A stretch of DNA of 64,000 nucleotides, from positions 3,968,001 through 4,032,000 of the forward strand of contig NZ_CP180351.1 in the NCBI RefSeq assembly GCF_048006345.1, read 5' to 3'. The translations under genes were made by a program, and so were the position numbers. This document shows, in pieces, positions 35,271-44,417 of this stretch; position 1 is the first letter of the stretch; the number at the start of each line of letters is the position of its first letter. Source of the stretch: Marivita sp030148515 (lineage in GTDB: Bacteria > Pseudomonadota > Alphaproteobacteria > Rhodobacterales > Rhodobacteraceae). The notes below the pieces were generated by a model. The model did not search any database, was not told the DNA's origin, and worked only from the letters and a program-made list of their open reading frames with translations.

Positions 35271-35945
35271 TCAGGCGGCTTTCCGGGCGATGGTCATGTG
35301 GCGTTTGCGGCCAAAGCCGGGGATGCGGGTTGTGATCAGCCCCGCCGCATCCAGCGCGCGCCGGACGTGACCGGCAGCGGTGTAGGTGGCGGCGGTGCCA
35401 TTGGGGGCGGTTTTTTCGGCGACGCAGGTCAGGAGGTCGGGTTCCCAGAGTTCCGGGTTCTTGGCTGGGGCAAAGCCGTCAAGGAACCAGGCGTCGGCGG
35501 GTTTGGACATGGTTTTTACGGTCTCACGCGCGTCGCCTTCGACAAGGGTGAAGTGCAGGTCGGGCAGGGAAATCTCGCGTGTGTTGGTTGCCCAGTACGG
35601 GGCGAGGGCTTCGGCAATCGGGGCGAGGTCCGGAAACGCCTGTTGCGCGCGGATCATGTCTTGGGGCTGCATCGGGAATGCTTCGAAACTGGTATAGTGC
35701 AGCGTACCGTCCTGACCGCTGGACCGCCAGAGGTCGAGCGTCGCCAAGAGGTTCAACCCTGTGCCGAAGCCCAGTTCGGCAATATGGAATCCATCCCTGA
35801 ACCGCGAAGGCAGGTCATTGCCCTCCAGAAACACGAAGCGCGTTTCTGCCAGTCCGTTGTCGAGCGAAAAATAGGGATCGTCGAACCGGCGAGAGACAGG
35901 GACATCCCCATCGCGCCAGTCGAGCGGTTCCGTCTGGAGTTCCAT
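35271..35945 (-). CDS. mnmD: MnmD-like tRNA (5-methylaminomethyl-2-thiouridine)-methyltransferase
   Basis: 224 residues, the stand-alone version of the methyltransferase half of MnmC, which makes the last methylation of mnm5(s2)U34 in tRNA. Visible family blocks: DPYFSLDNGLAETRFVFLEG, the SAM-binding ELGFGTGLN, YTSFEAFPM, the acidic DAWFLDGFAPAKNPELW and GFGRKRHM. The frame is open upstream, but ATG 35945 (MELQTEPLDW) fits the family. It is divergent from an FAD oxidase with 47 bp between starts, which looks like the other half of MnmC. Confidence 0.9.
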   Translation of the reverse strand: MELQTEPLDWRDGDVPVSRRFDDPYFSLDNGLAETRFVFLEGNDLPSRFRDGFHIAELGFGTGLNLLATLDLWRSSGQDGTLHYTSFEAFPMQPQDMIRAQQAFPDLAPIAEALAPYWATNTREISLPDLHFTLVEGDARETVKTMSKPADAWFLDGFAPAKNPELWEPDLLTCVAEKTAPNGTAATYTAAGHVRRALDAAGLITTRIPGFGRKRHMTIARKAA

Positions 35946-35992
35946 GATGACATACCTTAGCGACAGCGCGACCTTGGCGAGGAGTATTCGGA

Positions 35993-37033
35993 ATGGCAAT
36001 GCCCGAAATCACAGTGCGCGGGGCGGGGATTTTCGGCCTGAGCATCGCGTGGGTTTTGACGCAACGGGGCGCGCGTGTGCAGGTGGTCGATCCGTATGGC
36101 GCAGGCTCGGGAGCGAGCGGGGGACTGGTGGGTGCCTTGGCGCCGCATGTGCCGGAGAACTGGAACGACAAGAAGGCGTTTCAGCTCGACAGTTTGCTGA
36201 TGGCAGAGGCTTTCTGGGCTGATGTACAGGCGGCTGGTGGCGTCGATCCGGGCTATGGCCGGACTGGGCGGTTGCAACCGATTGCTGACGATCACGCCTT
36301 GGAGCTGGCGCAGGCGCGCTGCGACGGCGCACGCGGCTTATGGCAGGGACGCGCGGTGTGGGAGGTGATCGCAACAGATGATGCGGGTGGTTTTGCGCCT
36401 GTATCGCCGTCAGGTTACCTCATTCGGGATACCCTGACCGGACGGATGCACCCGCGACAGGCTTGTGCCGCGTTGGTTGCCGCGTTGCGAGCCAAGGGCG
36501 TGGAGGTGGTCTCTGATGCGCCGGATCGGGGTGCGGTCATCTGGGCCGCCGGATGGCTTGGCTTGCTCGAGTTGTCCGATGCCTTCGGCAAACCGGTTGG
36601 CGCTGGCATCAAAGGGCAGTCCGCCGCCTTGGCCTATGATGCCGGTCCGGTGCCGCAGGTGTTTGTGGATGGCTTGCACATCATTCCGCACACAAATGGG
36701 ACTGTTGCCATCGGTTCGACCAGCGAACGGGAGTTCGACACGCCGGACGGATTGGACGCACAATGTGACGACCTGATCGTCCGTGCCATTGCGGCGATGC
36801 CTGTTCTGGCGGACGCGCCAGTGGTGGACCGTTGGGCCGGGGTGCGCCCGCGTGCCCGGTCGCGCGCGCCGATGCTTGGGGCTTGGCCGGGGCGCGAGGG
36901 CCATTTCATCGCCAATGGGGGGTTCAAGATCGGGTTCGGCATGGCGCCCAAAGTGGCGGATGTGATGGCCGATCTGGTGTTGGATGGTCGTGATACGATC
37001 CCAGACGGATTTCGCGTGCAGGCCTCTATGTAA
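35993..37033 (+). CDS. FAD-dependent oxidoreductase (DAO family), possibly the MnmC oxidase half
   Basis: 346 residues of the D-amino-acid-oxidase fold. The FAD-binding GAGIFGLSIAWVL is at about 10-22; GASGGLVGALAPHVP and the C-terminal GVRPRARSRAPMLG and GGFKIGFGMAP are also family-typical. The SGASGGLVGALAPH stretch resembles the MnmC oxidase, which removes the carboxymethyl group from cmnm5U; glycine oxidase (ThiO) is the main alternative. ATG 35993 has GAGGAG eight bases before it. Divergence from mnmD favours the MnmC-like role. It overlaps the convergent MocR gene by 8 nt. Confidence 0.8.
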   Translation: MAMPEITVRGAGIFGLSIAWVLTQRGARVQVVDPYGAGSGASGGLVGALAPHVPENWNDKKAFQLDSLLMAEAFWADVQAAGGVDPGYGRTGRLQPIADDHALELAQARCDGARGLWQGRAVWEVIATDDAGGFAPVSPSGYLIRDTLTGRMHPRQACAALVAALRAKGVEVVSDAPDRGAVIWAAGWLGLLELSDAFGKPVGAGIKGQSAALAYDAGPVPQVFVDGLHIIPHTNGTVAIGSTSEREFDTPDGLDAQCDDLIVRAIAAMPVLADAPVVDRWAGVRPRARSRAPMLGAWPGREGHFIANGGFKIGFGMAPKVADVMADLVLDGRDTIPDGFRVQASM

Positions 37034-38495
37034 GAGGCGTGGCGTCGATGGCTTTGGCGATCTCGGCCACTCCGGGATCAATGCGGGCTTGCGCGATAGA
37101 GCTGTAGGCCAATCGGTAGTAATTTCGCGGCGGTGCGTCTCCGGAAAAGAAGGCGGTTCCGGGTTCGATCAGGACGCCGACCTTGCTGAGGCGTTGTGCC
37201 AGTTCTTCGCAATCAACATGATCGGGAGCACGCATCCAGAAGCTGGACCCGCCATAGGTGCCTTTGCCCGCAATCGTCAGCCCATATTTGCGAATTGCGT
37301 GTTCCATGATCACACGCCGATCATTGAGCGCCTTGCCGGTGCGACGGATCAGGCTGTCATAATGCCCAAGGCTCAGGAAATAAGCGGTGGTGCGCTGGGT
37401 CAGGCCGGGTGGATGGCGCAGGATCGACGCCCGCAAGGCGCGCGCTTCGCGGATGAACGGGGCCGATCCGACAAGGTAGCCAAGCCGCAGCCCGGGGAAG
37501 AGCGATTTGGAAAAGCTGCCGACATAGATCACGCGCCCGTCTTCATCGAGGCTTTTGAGGGCAGGCATGGGCGGTTTGAGATAGGCCATTTCGAATTCGT
37601 AGTCGTCTTCCACGATCAGCGCGTCAAGCGTTCGTGCGCAGGCGAGAAGCGCCTGCCGTCGCGCCAGGGGCATCGTGTAGGAGGTCGGGCATTGATGGCT
37701 GGGGGTGGTGAAGATCACATCCGTGTTCTCGGGGATCTGTTCGGGCGGAAGCCCGTCTTCATCCACGTCCAAAGCACTCAGATGGCAGCGGGATTGGGTC
37801 AGCACGCCACGTAGCGCCGGGTAACAGGGGTTTTCGATCACCGCATGGCGGCGTTGGGTGAGCAGCACCTGCGACGTCATCCAGAGCGCGTTTTGCGCGC
37901 CCATCGTGATCAGAACTTCGTCGGGTTTCGCCGTGATGCCGCGCCGTGGCAGGGTATGCCGCAGGATGAATTCGACCAGTTGCGGATCGTCCTGATCGTA
38001 GTAATCGCGGGTCAGGGCCGCGAAATCCTTGGCTCCGAGCGCCTGCAAGGCGCAAAGCCGCCAGTTGGCGTGATCGAACAATTGGGGATCGGTCTGCCCG
38101 TCGAGAAACGGATAGCGGTACTGTGCCCAATCCTGCGGCTTGACGAGGGTCGCTGTGCCGGTGAATTTCTGTCCCAGTGCGCGGGACCAATCAACGGCGT
38201 CCTCGCGGCGGGGTGTGTTTTCGAATTGCGGCGGTTCGGGCGCGTCGTCGGACACATAGTAGCCGGAGCGTCCGCGGGATGACAGGTAGTCGTTGGCCAG
38301 GAGTTCGGTATAGGCCAGTGTCACGGTGATGCGGCTGACACCGAGATGTTGCGCGAGTTTGCGACTGGAGGGGAGCTTTTCCCCACGGCGAAACCGGCCC
38401 GACAGGATACCTTCCGCGACCATCTGCTGGATGCGGGCCTGTAGCGTGCCTTTTGTGTCGGGTTTGAGAAAGAAGTTCTCGACGGGGATGGCCAT
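37026..38495 (-). CDS. MocR-family transcriptional regulator (GntR winged helix fused to aminotransferase fold)
   Basis: 489 residues. The N-terminal GntR winged helix (about 15-82) contains LPSSRKLAQHLGVSRITVTLA and ends in RGRSGYYV. A linker follows, then a class I aminotransferase-like domain with the PLP lysine in VGSFSKSLFPG (Lys330). MocR proteins use PLP or its adducts as the signal. It is the last gene of a minus-strand run after an oligopeptide-type binding protein and an M20 deacylase, so these may be its targets. Specificity unknown; I see no ectoine, taurine or PdxS/T genes nearby. Confidence 0.9.
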   Translation of the reverse strand: MAIPVENFFLKPDTKGTLQARIQQMVAEGILSGRFRRGEKLPSSRKLAQHLGVSRITVTLAYTELLANDYLSSRGRSGYYVSDDAPEPPQFENTPRREDAVDWSRALGQKFTGTATLVKPQDWAQYRYPFLDGQTDPQLFDHANWRLCALQALGAKDFAALTRDYYDQDDPQLVEFILRHTLPRRGITAKPDEVLITMGAQNALWMTSQVLLTQRRHAVIENPCYPALRGVLTQSRCHLSALDVDEDGLPPEQIPENTDVIFTTPSHQCPTSYTMPLARRQALLACARTLDALIVEDDYEFEMAYLKPPMPALKSLDEDGRVIYVGSFSKSLFPGLRLGYLVGSAPFIREARALRASILRHPPGLTQRTTAYFLSLGHYDSLIRRTGKALNDRRVIMEHAIRKYGLTIAGKGTYGGSSFWMRAPDHVDCEELAQRLSKVGVLIEPGTAFFSGDAPPRNYYRLAYSSIAQARIDPGVAEIAKAIDATPLT

Positions 38496-38572
38496 GGGAA
38501 CAGCCTAGATTGGACTTATGCCCTTGGCAATCTGGTCTTACTATGCGCGGCGGTCTCGTGCTTACCTGAGAG

Positions 38573-38617
38573 CCCCAAAATTTTCTGGGGTGCCCCCAAA
38601 ATCTTCGTACGAAGATT
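38573..38617. repeat. Dyad-rich stretch between the binding-protein gene and mocR
   Basis: CCCCAAAATTTTCTGGGG (38573-38590) is followed by the perfect 18-mer palindrome AATCTTCGTACGAAGATT (38600-38617). Both dyads sit about 80-120 bp upstream of the mocR start. They resemble the dyads at 31421-31464 in having TTC/GAA centres. They may be dispersed intergenic repeats or part of mocR regulation. Confidence 0.5.
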
Positions 38618-38647
38618 CTGAAGCAACATAATTTCGTTTTTGTTAAT

Positions 38648-38685
38648 GCGGCACGGCTGACCCGATGGGCCGAAAGCCGTGCCGC
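38648..38685 (-). terminator. Hairpin after the substrate-binding-protein gene
   Basis: An 11-bp perfect stem, GCGGCACGGCT (38648-38658) with AGCCGTGCCGC (38675-38685), and a 16-nt loop, 14 bp after the stop at 38699 on the minus strand. No T-run follows, so termination would be weak or rho-assisted; it may instead stabilise the 3' end of the message. Confidence 0.45.
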
Positions 38686-38698
38686 AAGGTCTGTGCGC

Positions 38699-40174
38699 CT
38701 ACTCGGACCAGCTGACCCCGGTCAGATCGGTCGCTTGTGTGGGTGCGTTCTGCCAAAGCCCGTTGATCCGCGCATCGGCCACAGTCGGGAAGGCAAGCTG
38801 AAACAGGTAACCGTTTACGTAATCGTCGGCGATCATCGTCTGGGCCTGTGCCAGAAGTTCAGATCGCGCGGCGGGGTCGCTGGTCGCGCCAAGCGTTGTC
38901 ATCAACTCCTGAAACGCCGGGTTGTCATATTGGAAATAGTAATCCGGACGGGCATAGATGCCGATGTCGAAGGGTTCGGTGTGGCTGACGATGGTCAGGC
39001 CGAAATCCTTGCCGCGGAACACCTCTTCCAACCATTGGGCCCATTCGAGGTTGGTGATCTCGGTCTCGATCCCCACCGCGCGCAGTTGTGATGCGATGAT
39101 CTCGCCACCGCGCCGCGCGTAAGAGGGCGGCGGAAGTTTCAGCGTGGTGGTGAAGCCATCTGCAAACCCGGCCTCGGCCAAAAGCGCCTTGGCTTTCTCG
39201 GGGTCGTATGCTGACTTTGCGGTCAGGTCCACGTAGTCGGGATTGTGCGGTGCGAAATGCGTGCCGATGGGCGTGCCCAGACCGAACATCGCACCGTCGA
39301 TGATCGCCTGACGGTCTATCGCTTGGGCCACAGCTTCGCGCACGGTCTTGTTGTCGAAGGGCGGCAGTTTGTTGTTCATCGCGAGGATGGTTTCGCCCTC
39401 GGTCGATCCGACAAGCACCTGGAACCGGGGATCGGCTTCGAACTGGGGCAGGTTTTCGGGTGCGGGGAAGCCCGCAAAGGCGTCGATGTCCTGCGCCATC
39501 ATCGCGGCAAAGGCTGCTGTCGGATCAGAGATGAACTTGAACGTCGCCGCGTCCAGTGCGGGGGCGTCGCCCCAGTAGTCGGCGTTGCGGCTGATCTCGA
39601 TGCGGTCCCCCTGCACCCATGCGTCGAACTTGAACGGGCCTGTGCCGATGGGGGTCTGCTTGATGGCGTCGATGCTTTCAGGGGCAACGATCACGGCGTC
39701 GCCCCAGGCCATGTTGAACAGGAAATTCCCATCCGGTGCCGAGAGTTTAACCTCTACCGTCGTCGGGTCGATGACAGTGACCTCGGAAATCCCGGCAAAC
39801 AGCGCCTTCTGTGCGTTGGCGCTGTCTTCCGCGCGGGCGCGGTCGAGCGTGAACTTCACGTCTTCCGCATCCATCGTGCTGCCGTCGTGGAAGGTCACAC
39901 CGTCGCGCAGTTTGAACGTGTAGGTGGTGCCATCCTCGCTGATGTCCCAGCTTTCGGCGAGACCCGCGACAACGGAGCCGTCTGACATGAAGCGTGTGAG
40001 TCCTTCGAACACGTTGGAATACAGCACCGAGTCGATGGCGCCCGCTGCGGCGCTGGTCGGGTCGAGATGCGGTGGTTCAAGCTGCAAAGCGATGGTCAGA
40101 TCGGTCTGCTGTGCCAGCGCAGGCGTTGTGAGCAGCGCTGCCAAAGCAGCCCCGCGCAGGAAATGAGTGGTCAT
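38699..40174 (-). CDS. ABC transporter substrate-binding protein, oligopeptide type (SBP_bac_5)
   Basis: 491 residues with a Sec signal peptide (MTTHFLRGAALAALLTTPALAQ). The mature part is a family-5 extracellular solute-binding protein: LEPPHLDPTSAAAGAIDSV, TFKLRDGVTFHDGSTMDAEDV and FLFNMAWGDAVIVAPESI. Ligands in this family include di- and oligopeptides, opines and nickel. There are no ABC permeases or ATPases beside it, so it must share another transporter or have its partners elsewhere. It lies 63 bp after the M20 gene and before mocR. Confidence 0.92.
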   Translation of the reverse strand: MTTHFLRGAALAALLTTPALAQQTDLTIALQLEPPHLDPTSAAAGAIDSVLYSNVFEGLTRFMSDGSVVAGLAESWDISEDGTTYTFKLRDGVTFHDGSTMDAEDVKFTLDRARAEDSANAQKALFAGISEVTVIDPTTVEVKLSAPDGNFLFNMAWGDAVIVAPESIDAIKQTPIGTGPFKFDAWVQGDRIEISRNADYWGDAPALDAATFKFISDPTAAFAAMMAQDIDAFAGFPAPENLPQFEADPRFQVLVGSTEGETILAMNNKLPPFDNKTVREAVAQAIDRQAIIDGAMFGLGTPIGTHFAPHNPDYVDLTAKSAYDPEKAKALLAEAGFADGFTTTLKLPPPSYARRGGEIIASQLRAVGIETEITNLEWAQWLEEVFRGKDFGLTIVSHTEPFDIGIYARPDYYFQYDNPAFQELMTTLGATSDPAARSELLAQAQTMIADDYVNGYLFQLAFPTVADARINGLWQNAPTQATDLTGVSWSE

Positions 40175-40237
40175 GGTGTCCCTCCTGTTGTTGGCGCAAG
40201 TGTCACGTCAAATCACGCGGCAATCAAGTCTCTGCTT

Positions 40238-41521
40238 TCACTGTCCTGACGGTACCAAAAGGGTTTCGAGCGCGCGGCCCATGACCTTGGCACTGTCGAG
40301 CATATCAGTGATGCCCACCCATTCATCCGGTTTGTGCGCCAGTTCCAGCACGCCGGGTCCATACGCGATGCAGTTCTTCAGCTTGCCGATCCGGTCGATG
40401 TGTTTCTGATCGTAACTACCGGGTGACGCCACATAGGTCGGGTCTTGCCCCAGTACATCCCGGATCGCGTCATGCACTGTGGTGACGATGGGGGCGGTTT
40501 TGTCGGTCATCGACGGGATCACGCGATTGATCTCGCGAATCTCGTAGTCGAAATTCTCGCGGCGCGCCTTGAGGTCTTCAAGAAGGTCAATGACCTCTTG
40601 CCGCACCTCCTCGATCGGTTCCTCCATCAGAAACCGGCGGTCGATCACGATGCGGCAGCTGTCCGGGACGCAATGGGCCGGCAGACCGGTATAGTCGCTG
40701 GCCTGTTCGGGCTGCCCGCCATGGATCGAGTTGATGTTCATCGTGGATTGCCGTGCGCCTTCGGGGACGACGGGCATCTCGGTCCAGCGCGCGGCCATGG
40801 CGGGGTAGAGCGTTTCTTCGAACGCATGCAGCACAGCGCCCATATGGCGCACGGCGCAATCCCCCAGAAACGGCATCGACCCATGGGCAATTTCGCCTTT
40901 GGTTTCGATCTCGGCCCACCAGCCGCCGCGATGGCCCAAGCAGATGCGGTCCTTATTCAGCGGTTCGGGGATGATGACGTGCTGCACGCGTTTCGGGTCG
41001 AACCAGCCCTGCTCCGCCAGATAGGCCACGCCGCCATAGCCGCCGGATTCCTCGTCGGCGGTGCCGCTGATCTCGATGGCGCCTGCATAATCCGGGTGCT
41101 GCGCGATAAAGGCTTCGGCTGCGATGATCGACGCGGCCAATCCACCCTTCATGTCACAGGCGCCACGGCCATAGATCTTGTCGTCTTCCACGGCACCGCC
41201 AAAAGGATCGCGGGTCCAGCCGTGGCCGACCTCGACCACATCGGTATGAGAGTTGAAGTGGACACATGGACCGGGGCGCGCGCCTTCGTGGCGGGCGACC
41301 AGATTCCAGCGCGGGTAGCGGTCGCTGTCGCCGGGGGCGCCTTCGGCGCGGACCCATGTCGTTTCGAACCCGGCGCGGGAGAGGCGCACGTCCAACAGGT
41401 CGCAAATCGCGGCGTAGTTTTCACCGGGCGGATTGAGCGTCGGGATGCGAATCAGCTCTTGCGTCAGTGCGATCAGGTCCTCGCATCTGTCGTCGATCCT
41501 TTGAAAGAGCCCGTCGCCCAT
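40238..41521 (-). CDS. M20-family metallopeptidase/deacylase (ArgE/DapE-like)
   Basis: 427 residues. Dinuclear zinc site: HFNSHTDVVEVG (His92, Asp94), GRGACDMKGG (Asp123) and TADEESGG (Glu157/158). These enzymes remove N-acyl groups from amino acids such as N-acetylornithine or N-succinyl-diaminopimelate, or act on dipeptides. It is longer than standard ArgE, and the context with an oligopeptide-type binding protein and a MocR regulator suggests use of an imported N-acylated amino acid or peptide rather than arginine synthesis. Substrate not decidable here. Confidence 0.9.
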   Translation of the reverse strand: MGDGLFQRIDDRCEDLIALTQELIRIPTLNPPGENYAAICDLLDVRLSRAGFETTWVRAEGAPGDSDRYPRWNLVARHEGARPGPCVHFNSHTDVVEVGHGWTRDPFGGAVEDDKIYGRGACDMKGGLAASIIAAEAFIAQHPDYAGAIEISGTADEESGGYGGVAYLAEQGWFDPKRVQHVIIPEPLNKDRICLGHRGGWWAEIETKGEIAHGSMPFLGDCAVRHMGAVLHAFEETLYPAMAARWTEMPVVPEGARQSTMNINSIHGGQPEQASDYTGLPAHCVPDSCRIVIDRRFLMEEPIEEVRQEVIDLLEDLKARRENFDYEIREINRVIPSMTDKTAPIVTTVHDAIRDVLGQDPTYVASPGSYDQKHIDRIGKLKNCIAYGPGVLELAHKPDEWVGITDMLDSAKVMGRALETLLVPSGQ

Positions 41522-41575
41522 CTGTCACCTCGCTTTTGCGGTCAGTGTTGCGGGGGTTGGCGGGCTTGGCAAGGC

Positions 41576-42553
41576 TCAGCGCCAGCGGAGTGGTGGCAAC
41601 TGTCCAACCGGGATCGGCCCGATCAGCACGGTGCCGCGATTGAGTCCAAGGGTCACGTCAAGCGCGTCGCGGCTTCCGCCAAAGGTCGACAGCATGGTCA
41701 GCAGGTCGATCAGGCCTTCGCTCAGCGCCGGAGGCAGGTCACCCGCGTTGCGCGCGGCAGCGATGGCATCGCGCCAGTTCTCTGCGGTCAGAGTGACCTC
41801 TCCTGTGGCAAGACCTGCGCTGTCGAGTGTCGCATCGCCCGTGACTTTGAACGTGACCGCGCCGTAGGAGATTTCAGACCGGGTGAGAGTGATTGCGGTT
41901 GTCTGTATTGGTGACCCGGCCAGCGCGTCGAAGGTGAGCGGCTGGTCCAAGCTCAGTTCGAGTTCGGCCCGCAAAGACGCGAGCGAGTCCGGACCGATAT
42001 TCGGCACGCCTTCGGGCGAAGAGGTCGCAATGCTGCCGATGGACATGGCCATCCGGTAGGACGATGGGGCGGCGTCGATTTTTTGCAGCGCCATATTGAC
42101 GTCTGCGAGTGCCAAGGCCTGTTCCGGACCGCTCAGGTTCAGGACCGTTGCTTCGAGGTTGCTGCGGATGAGCGTGCCATCATCATGGATCACGCTTGCT
42201 CGAAGCCCATCAGACACAACAGCGATGTCGCCATCCGGTGTGGTCAGCGTTTGCGTGTCTGGCCATGCGACAATCACATGTCCCTTTTTGTAGCTGAGGC
42301 CGAGCACCTGAAGGAAAGGTGCCCGCCAGCCCAGACTGCCGTCTGCTGCAAGAAGGGCGGGTTCGGTGATCGTCAAATCCGTGCGATTGGGAAACCCGCG
42401 AACCGTCAGGTCGGCATAGTCGGCTTGCATGCCAGCGGTGCGTTGTTCGGTGAACCATTCGGCCACGCTGCTGCGCAGTTCCTGCGCGGCGTAAAACCAC
42501 CAGCCACTATAGGCCAGTGTTGCCACGACGATCACACCAAGAAGACGTTTCAC
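41576..42553 (-). CDS. DUF2125 protein, membrane-anchored in the periplasm
   Basis: 325 residues with an N-terminal signal anchor (MKRLLGVIVVATLAYSGWWFYAA) and a long beta-rich periplasmic part that matches the DUF2125 family of alphaproteobacteria: DLTVRGFPNRTDLTI, GWRAPFLQVLGLSYKKGHVIVAWP. It is divergent from the ChaC-like gene (67 bp between starts). Function unknown; the beta-rich repetitive make-up is reminiscent of AsmA/TamB-like lipid carriers but I would not assign that role. Confidence 0.85.
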   Translation of the reverse strand: MKRLLGVIVVATLAYSGWWFYAAQELRSSVAEWFTEQRTAGMQADYADLTVRGFPNRTDLTITEPALLAADGSLGWRAPFLQVLGLSYKKGHVIVAWPDTQTLTTPDGDIAVVSDGLRASVIHDDGTLIRSNLEATVLNLSGPEQALALADVNMALQKIDAAPSSYRMAMSIGSIATSSPEGVPNIGPDSLASLRAELELSLDQPLTFDALAGSPIQTTAITLTRSEISYGAVTFKVTGDATLDSAGLATGEVTLTAENWRDAIAAARNAGDLPPALSEGLIDLLTMLSTFGGSRDALDVTLGLNRGTVLIGPIPVGQLPPLRWR

Positions 42554-42620
42554 CCATGCACCCCCTTTTGTACGCCGTGCCTTTGGTGTTTACCGCGCGC
42601 TGAAAGGCAGGACCAGCATC

Positions 42621-43151
42621 ATGACGCTTTGGGTATTCGGATACGGATCGCTTTTGTGGAATCCGGGATTCACGCCGGTCGAAACGGCGCATGCGCGGCT
42701 CCATGGCTATGCACGCAGTTTTTGCATGCGGTCGATCCATCATCGCGGGACCGAAGAAGACCCCGGTCTTGTTCTTGCGTTGGATGCTCATCCTGATGGG
42801 GCGTGTGATGGTCTGGCCATGCAGATGCCCGAGGCCGAGTATGACGCCATCATCGCGTATTTGCGCGAACGGGAACTGGTGTCTTCTGCCTATCTGGAGA
42901 AAGTCCTGCCCCTTCGCTTTGCGGATGGCCGCGAAGAGTTGGCGGTCACTTATGTGATCGACCCCGACCATGTGCAGTATTGCGGATCACTTGATCTCGA
43001 AGAACAGGCGCAGATCATCGCGCGGGCGGTCGGTGGGCGGGGGCCGAACAGCGAATATCTGTTCAATACGGCGTCACATCTGGCCGAACTGGGCATTCCG
43101 GACGCAGAGTTGGACTGGCTTTGCGCGCGAGTGCGCGTGTTGATCGCTTAA
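42621..43151 (+). CDS. ChaC-like gamma-glutamylcyclotransferase
   Basis: 176 residues. ChaC enzymes split glutathione to 5-oxoproline and Cys-Gly. The substrate loop VFGYGSLLWNPGF is at 5-17, and a catalytic glutamate is expected in RERELVSSAY (about 82-91). The C-terminal block GRGPNSEYLFNTASHLAELG is typical of ChaC. ATG 42621. Followed by the stator-like pair after 72 bp, but a shared function is not apparent. Confidence 0.92.
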   Translation: MTLWVFGYGSLLWNPGFTPVETAHARLHGYARSFCMRSIHHRGTEEDPGLVLALDAHPDGACDGLAMQMPEAEYDAIIAYLRERELVSSAYLEKVLPLRFADGREELAVTYVIDPDHVQYCGSLDLEEQAQIIARAVGGRGPNSEYLFNTASHLAELGIPDAELDWLCARVRVLIA

Positions 43152-43223
43152 CCGCTTGGCGATTGGCGGCGAACCGCCTAGAGTTGCCATCGAACAACAA
43201 GAAACGCGTCAGGAACTGTCCGA

Positions 43224-44414
43224 ATGGATCAGCCGGACATCGAGGCCGAGCCACAATTTTCCCAACCTGTCCGACAGGTGCTGATGATGCTCCTCGTTTT
43301 GGGGCTCACAGGGTTTGGTTGCTTTCTTGCCTTGCCAAGGGTTTTGCCCGTGTTCGAGGCAAACCCCTATCTGAACGGGTTTATCGCTTTCGTATTCGTG
43401 ATCGGTGTGGTCGCCTGTTTCTGGCAGGTCTGGCAATTGATCCAATCGGTGCGCTGGATCGAGCATTTCGCAAAGGAACGCGAACGCGGCTTCGACAGCA
43501 AAGCGCCCTTGCTGCTTGCTCCGCTGGCGACATTGCTGCGGTCGCGCAACAAACGCATGCAGATCAACACCGCATCGACGCGGTCCATTCTGGATTCGGT
43601 GGCAACCCGCATCGACGAAGCGCGCGAGATCACGCGATATATCGTCAATCTCCTCATCTTTCTGGGGCTTTTGGGTACCTTTTACGGTTTGGCTACAACG
43701 GTTCCCGCGCTTGTCGACACGATCAGGGGCTTAGCGCCCCAAGACGGCGAAACAGGGGTCGAGGTATTTGCCCGGCTGATGGACGGGATGGACAACCAGT
43801 TGTCCGGCATGGGCGTTGCCTTTGCGTCTTCGCTGCTTGGTTTGGCGGGTTCTTTGGTGGTCGGGTTGCTGGAGCTGTTTGCAGGGCACGGACAGAACCG
43901 GTTCTATCGCGAGCTTGAGGAATGGCTGAGTTCCATCACCAAGCTGGGCTTTTCCAGCGGTGAAGGCGAGGGCGGCACTGATCTGGGCACTGCGGGTATC
44001 ATCCTCGATCAGATGGTCGAGCAGATGGAGGGACTCCAGAACTTGTTCGCCCGGTCCGAAGAGGGCCGATCCGAAGTCGAGTATCGGCTGGGTCAATTGA
44101 GCGATACGCTTGAGCGCATGACCGAACGGATGGAGGCAACCGCGCCAAGCGCAACGGCCTTTGCCCGGATCGCGGACAGTCAGGATCGCTTGATCGACGT
44201 TCTCACGCACAAGACCGAAAACGAAGGTCTGGATGCGGAAAGCCGCATGCGGCTGCGGTCGATCGACGTTCAGATGCTGCGCATCCTCGAAGAGGTGGCG
44301 GCGGGGCGGCAGGAAACCATGGCGGAACTGCGGACCGATCTGAATGCGATAGCCCGCGCGTTGGACCGTATGGCCCGCAACTCGGGACGCAAGACCGACA
44401 AGAGCGAGGGCTAA
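43224..44414 (+). CDS. MotA/TolQ/ExbB-like proton-channel protein (stator A-type subunit)
   Basis: 396 residues with four transmembrane helices (about 18-38, 51-75, 138-160 and 192-220). The last two carry the family hallmark stretches LIFLGLLGTFYGLATT and SGMGVAFASSLLGLAGSLVVG. A 175-residue predominantly helical cytoplasmic tail follows. Members form a pentamer round two B-type helices and turn ion flow into rotation or pulling. The partner is the next gene (3-bp gap). It is not near flagellar or TolAB-pal genes. ZorA of the Zorya defence system shares this fold, but the other Zorya genes are absent. Confidence 0.88.
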   Translation: MDQPDIEAEPQFSQPVRQVLMMLLVLGLTGFGCFLALPRVLPVFEANPYLNGFIAFVFVIGVVACFWQVWQLIQSVRWIEHFAKERERGFDSKAPLLLAPLATLLRSRNKRMQINTASTRSILDSVATRIDEAREITRYIVNLLIFLGLLGTFYGLATTVPALVDTIRGLAPQDGETGVEVFARLMDGMDNQLSGMGVAFASSLLGLAGSLVVGLLELFAGHGQNRFYRELEEWLSSITKLGFSSGEGEGGTDLGTAGIILDQMVEQMEGLQNLFARSEEGRSEVEYRLGQLSDTLERMTERMEATAPSATAFARIADSQDRLIDVLTHKTENEGLDAESRMRLRSIDVQMLRILEEVAAGRQETMAELRTDLNAIARALDRMARNSGRKTDKSEG

Positions 44415-44417
44415 GTC

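Noticed and set aside
37026..41521. Ectoine or taurine catabolism cluster under a MocR regulator
   Set aside because: None of the eut/doe, tau, ehu or ueh transporter or enzyme genes is present; only an M20 enzyme and one binding protein are.
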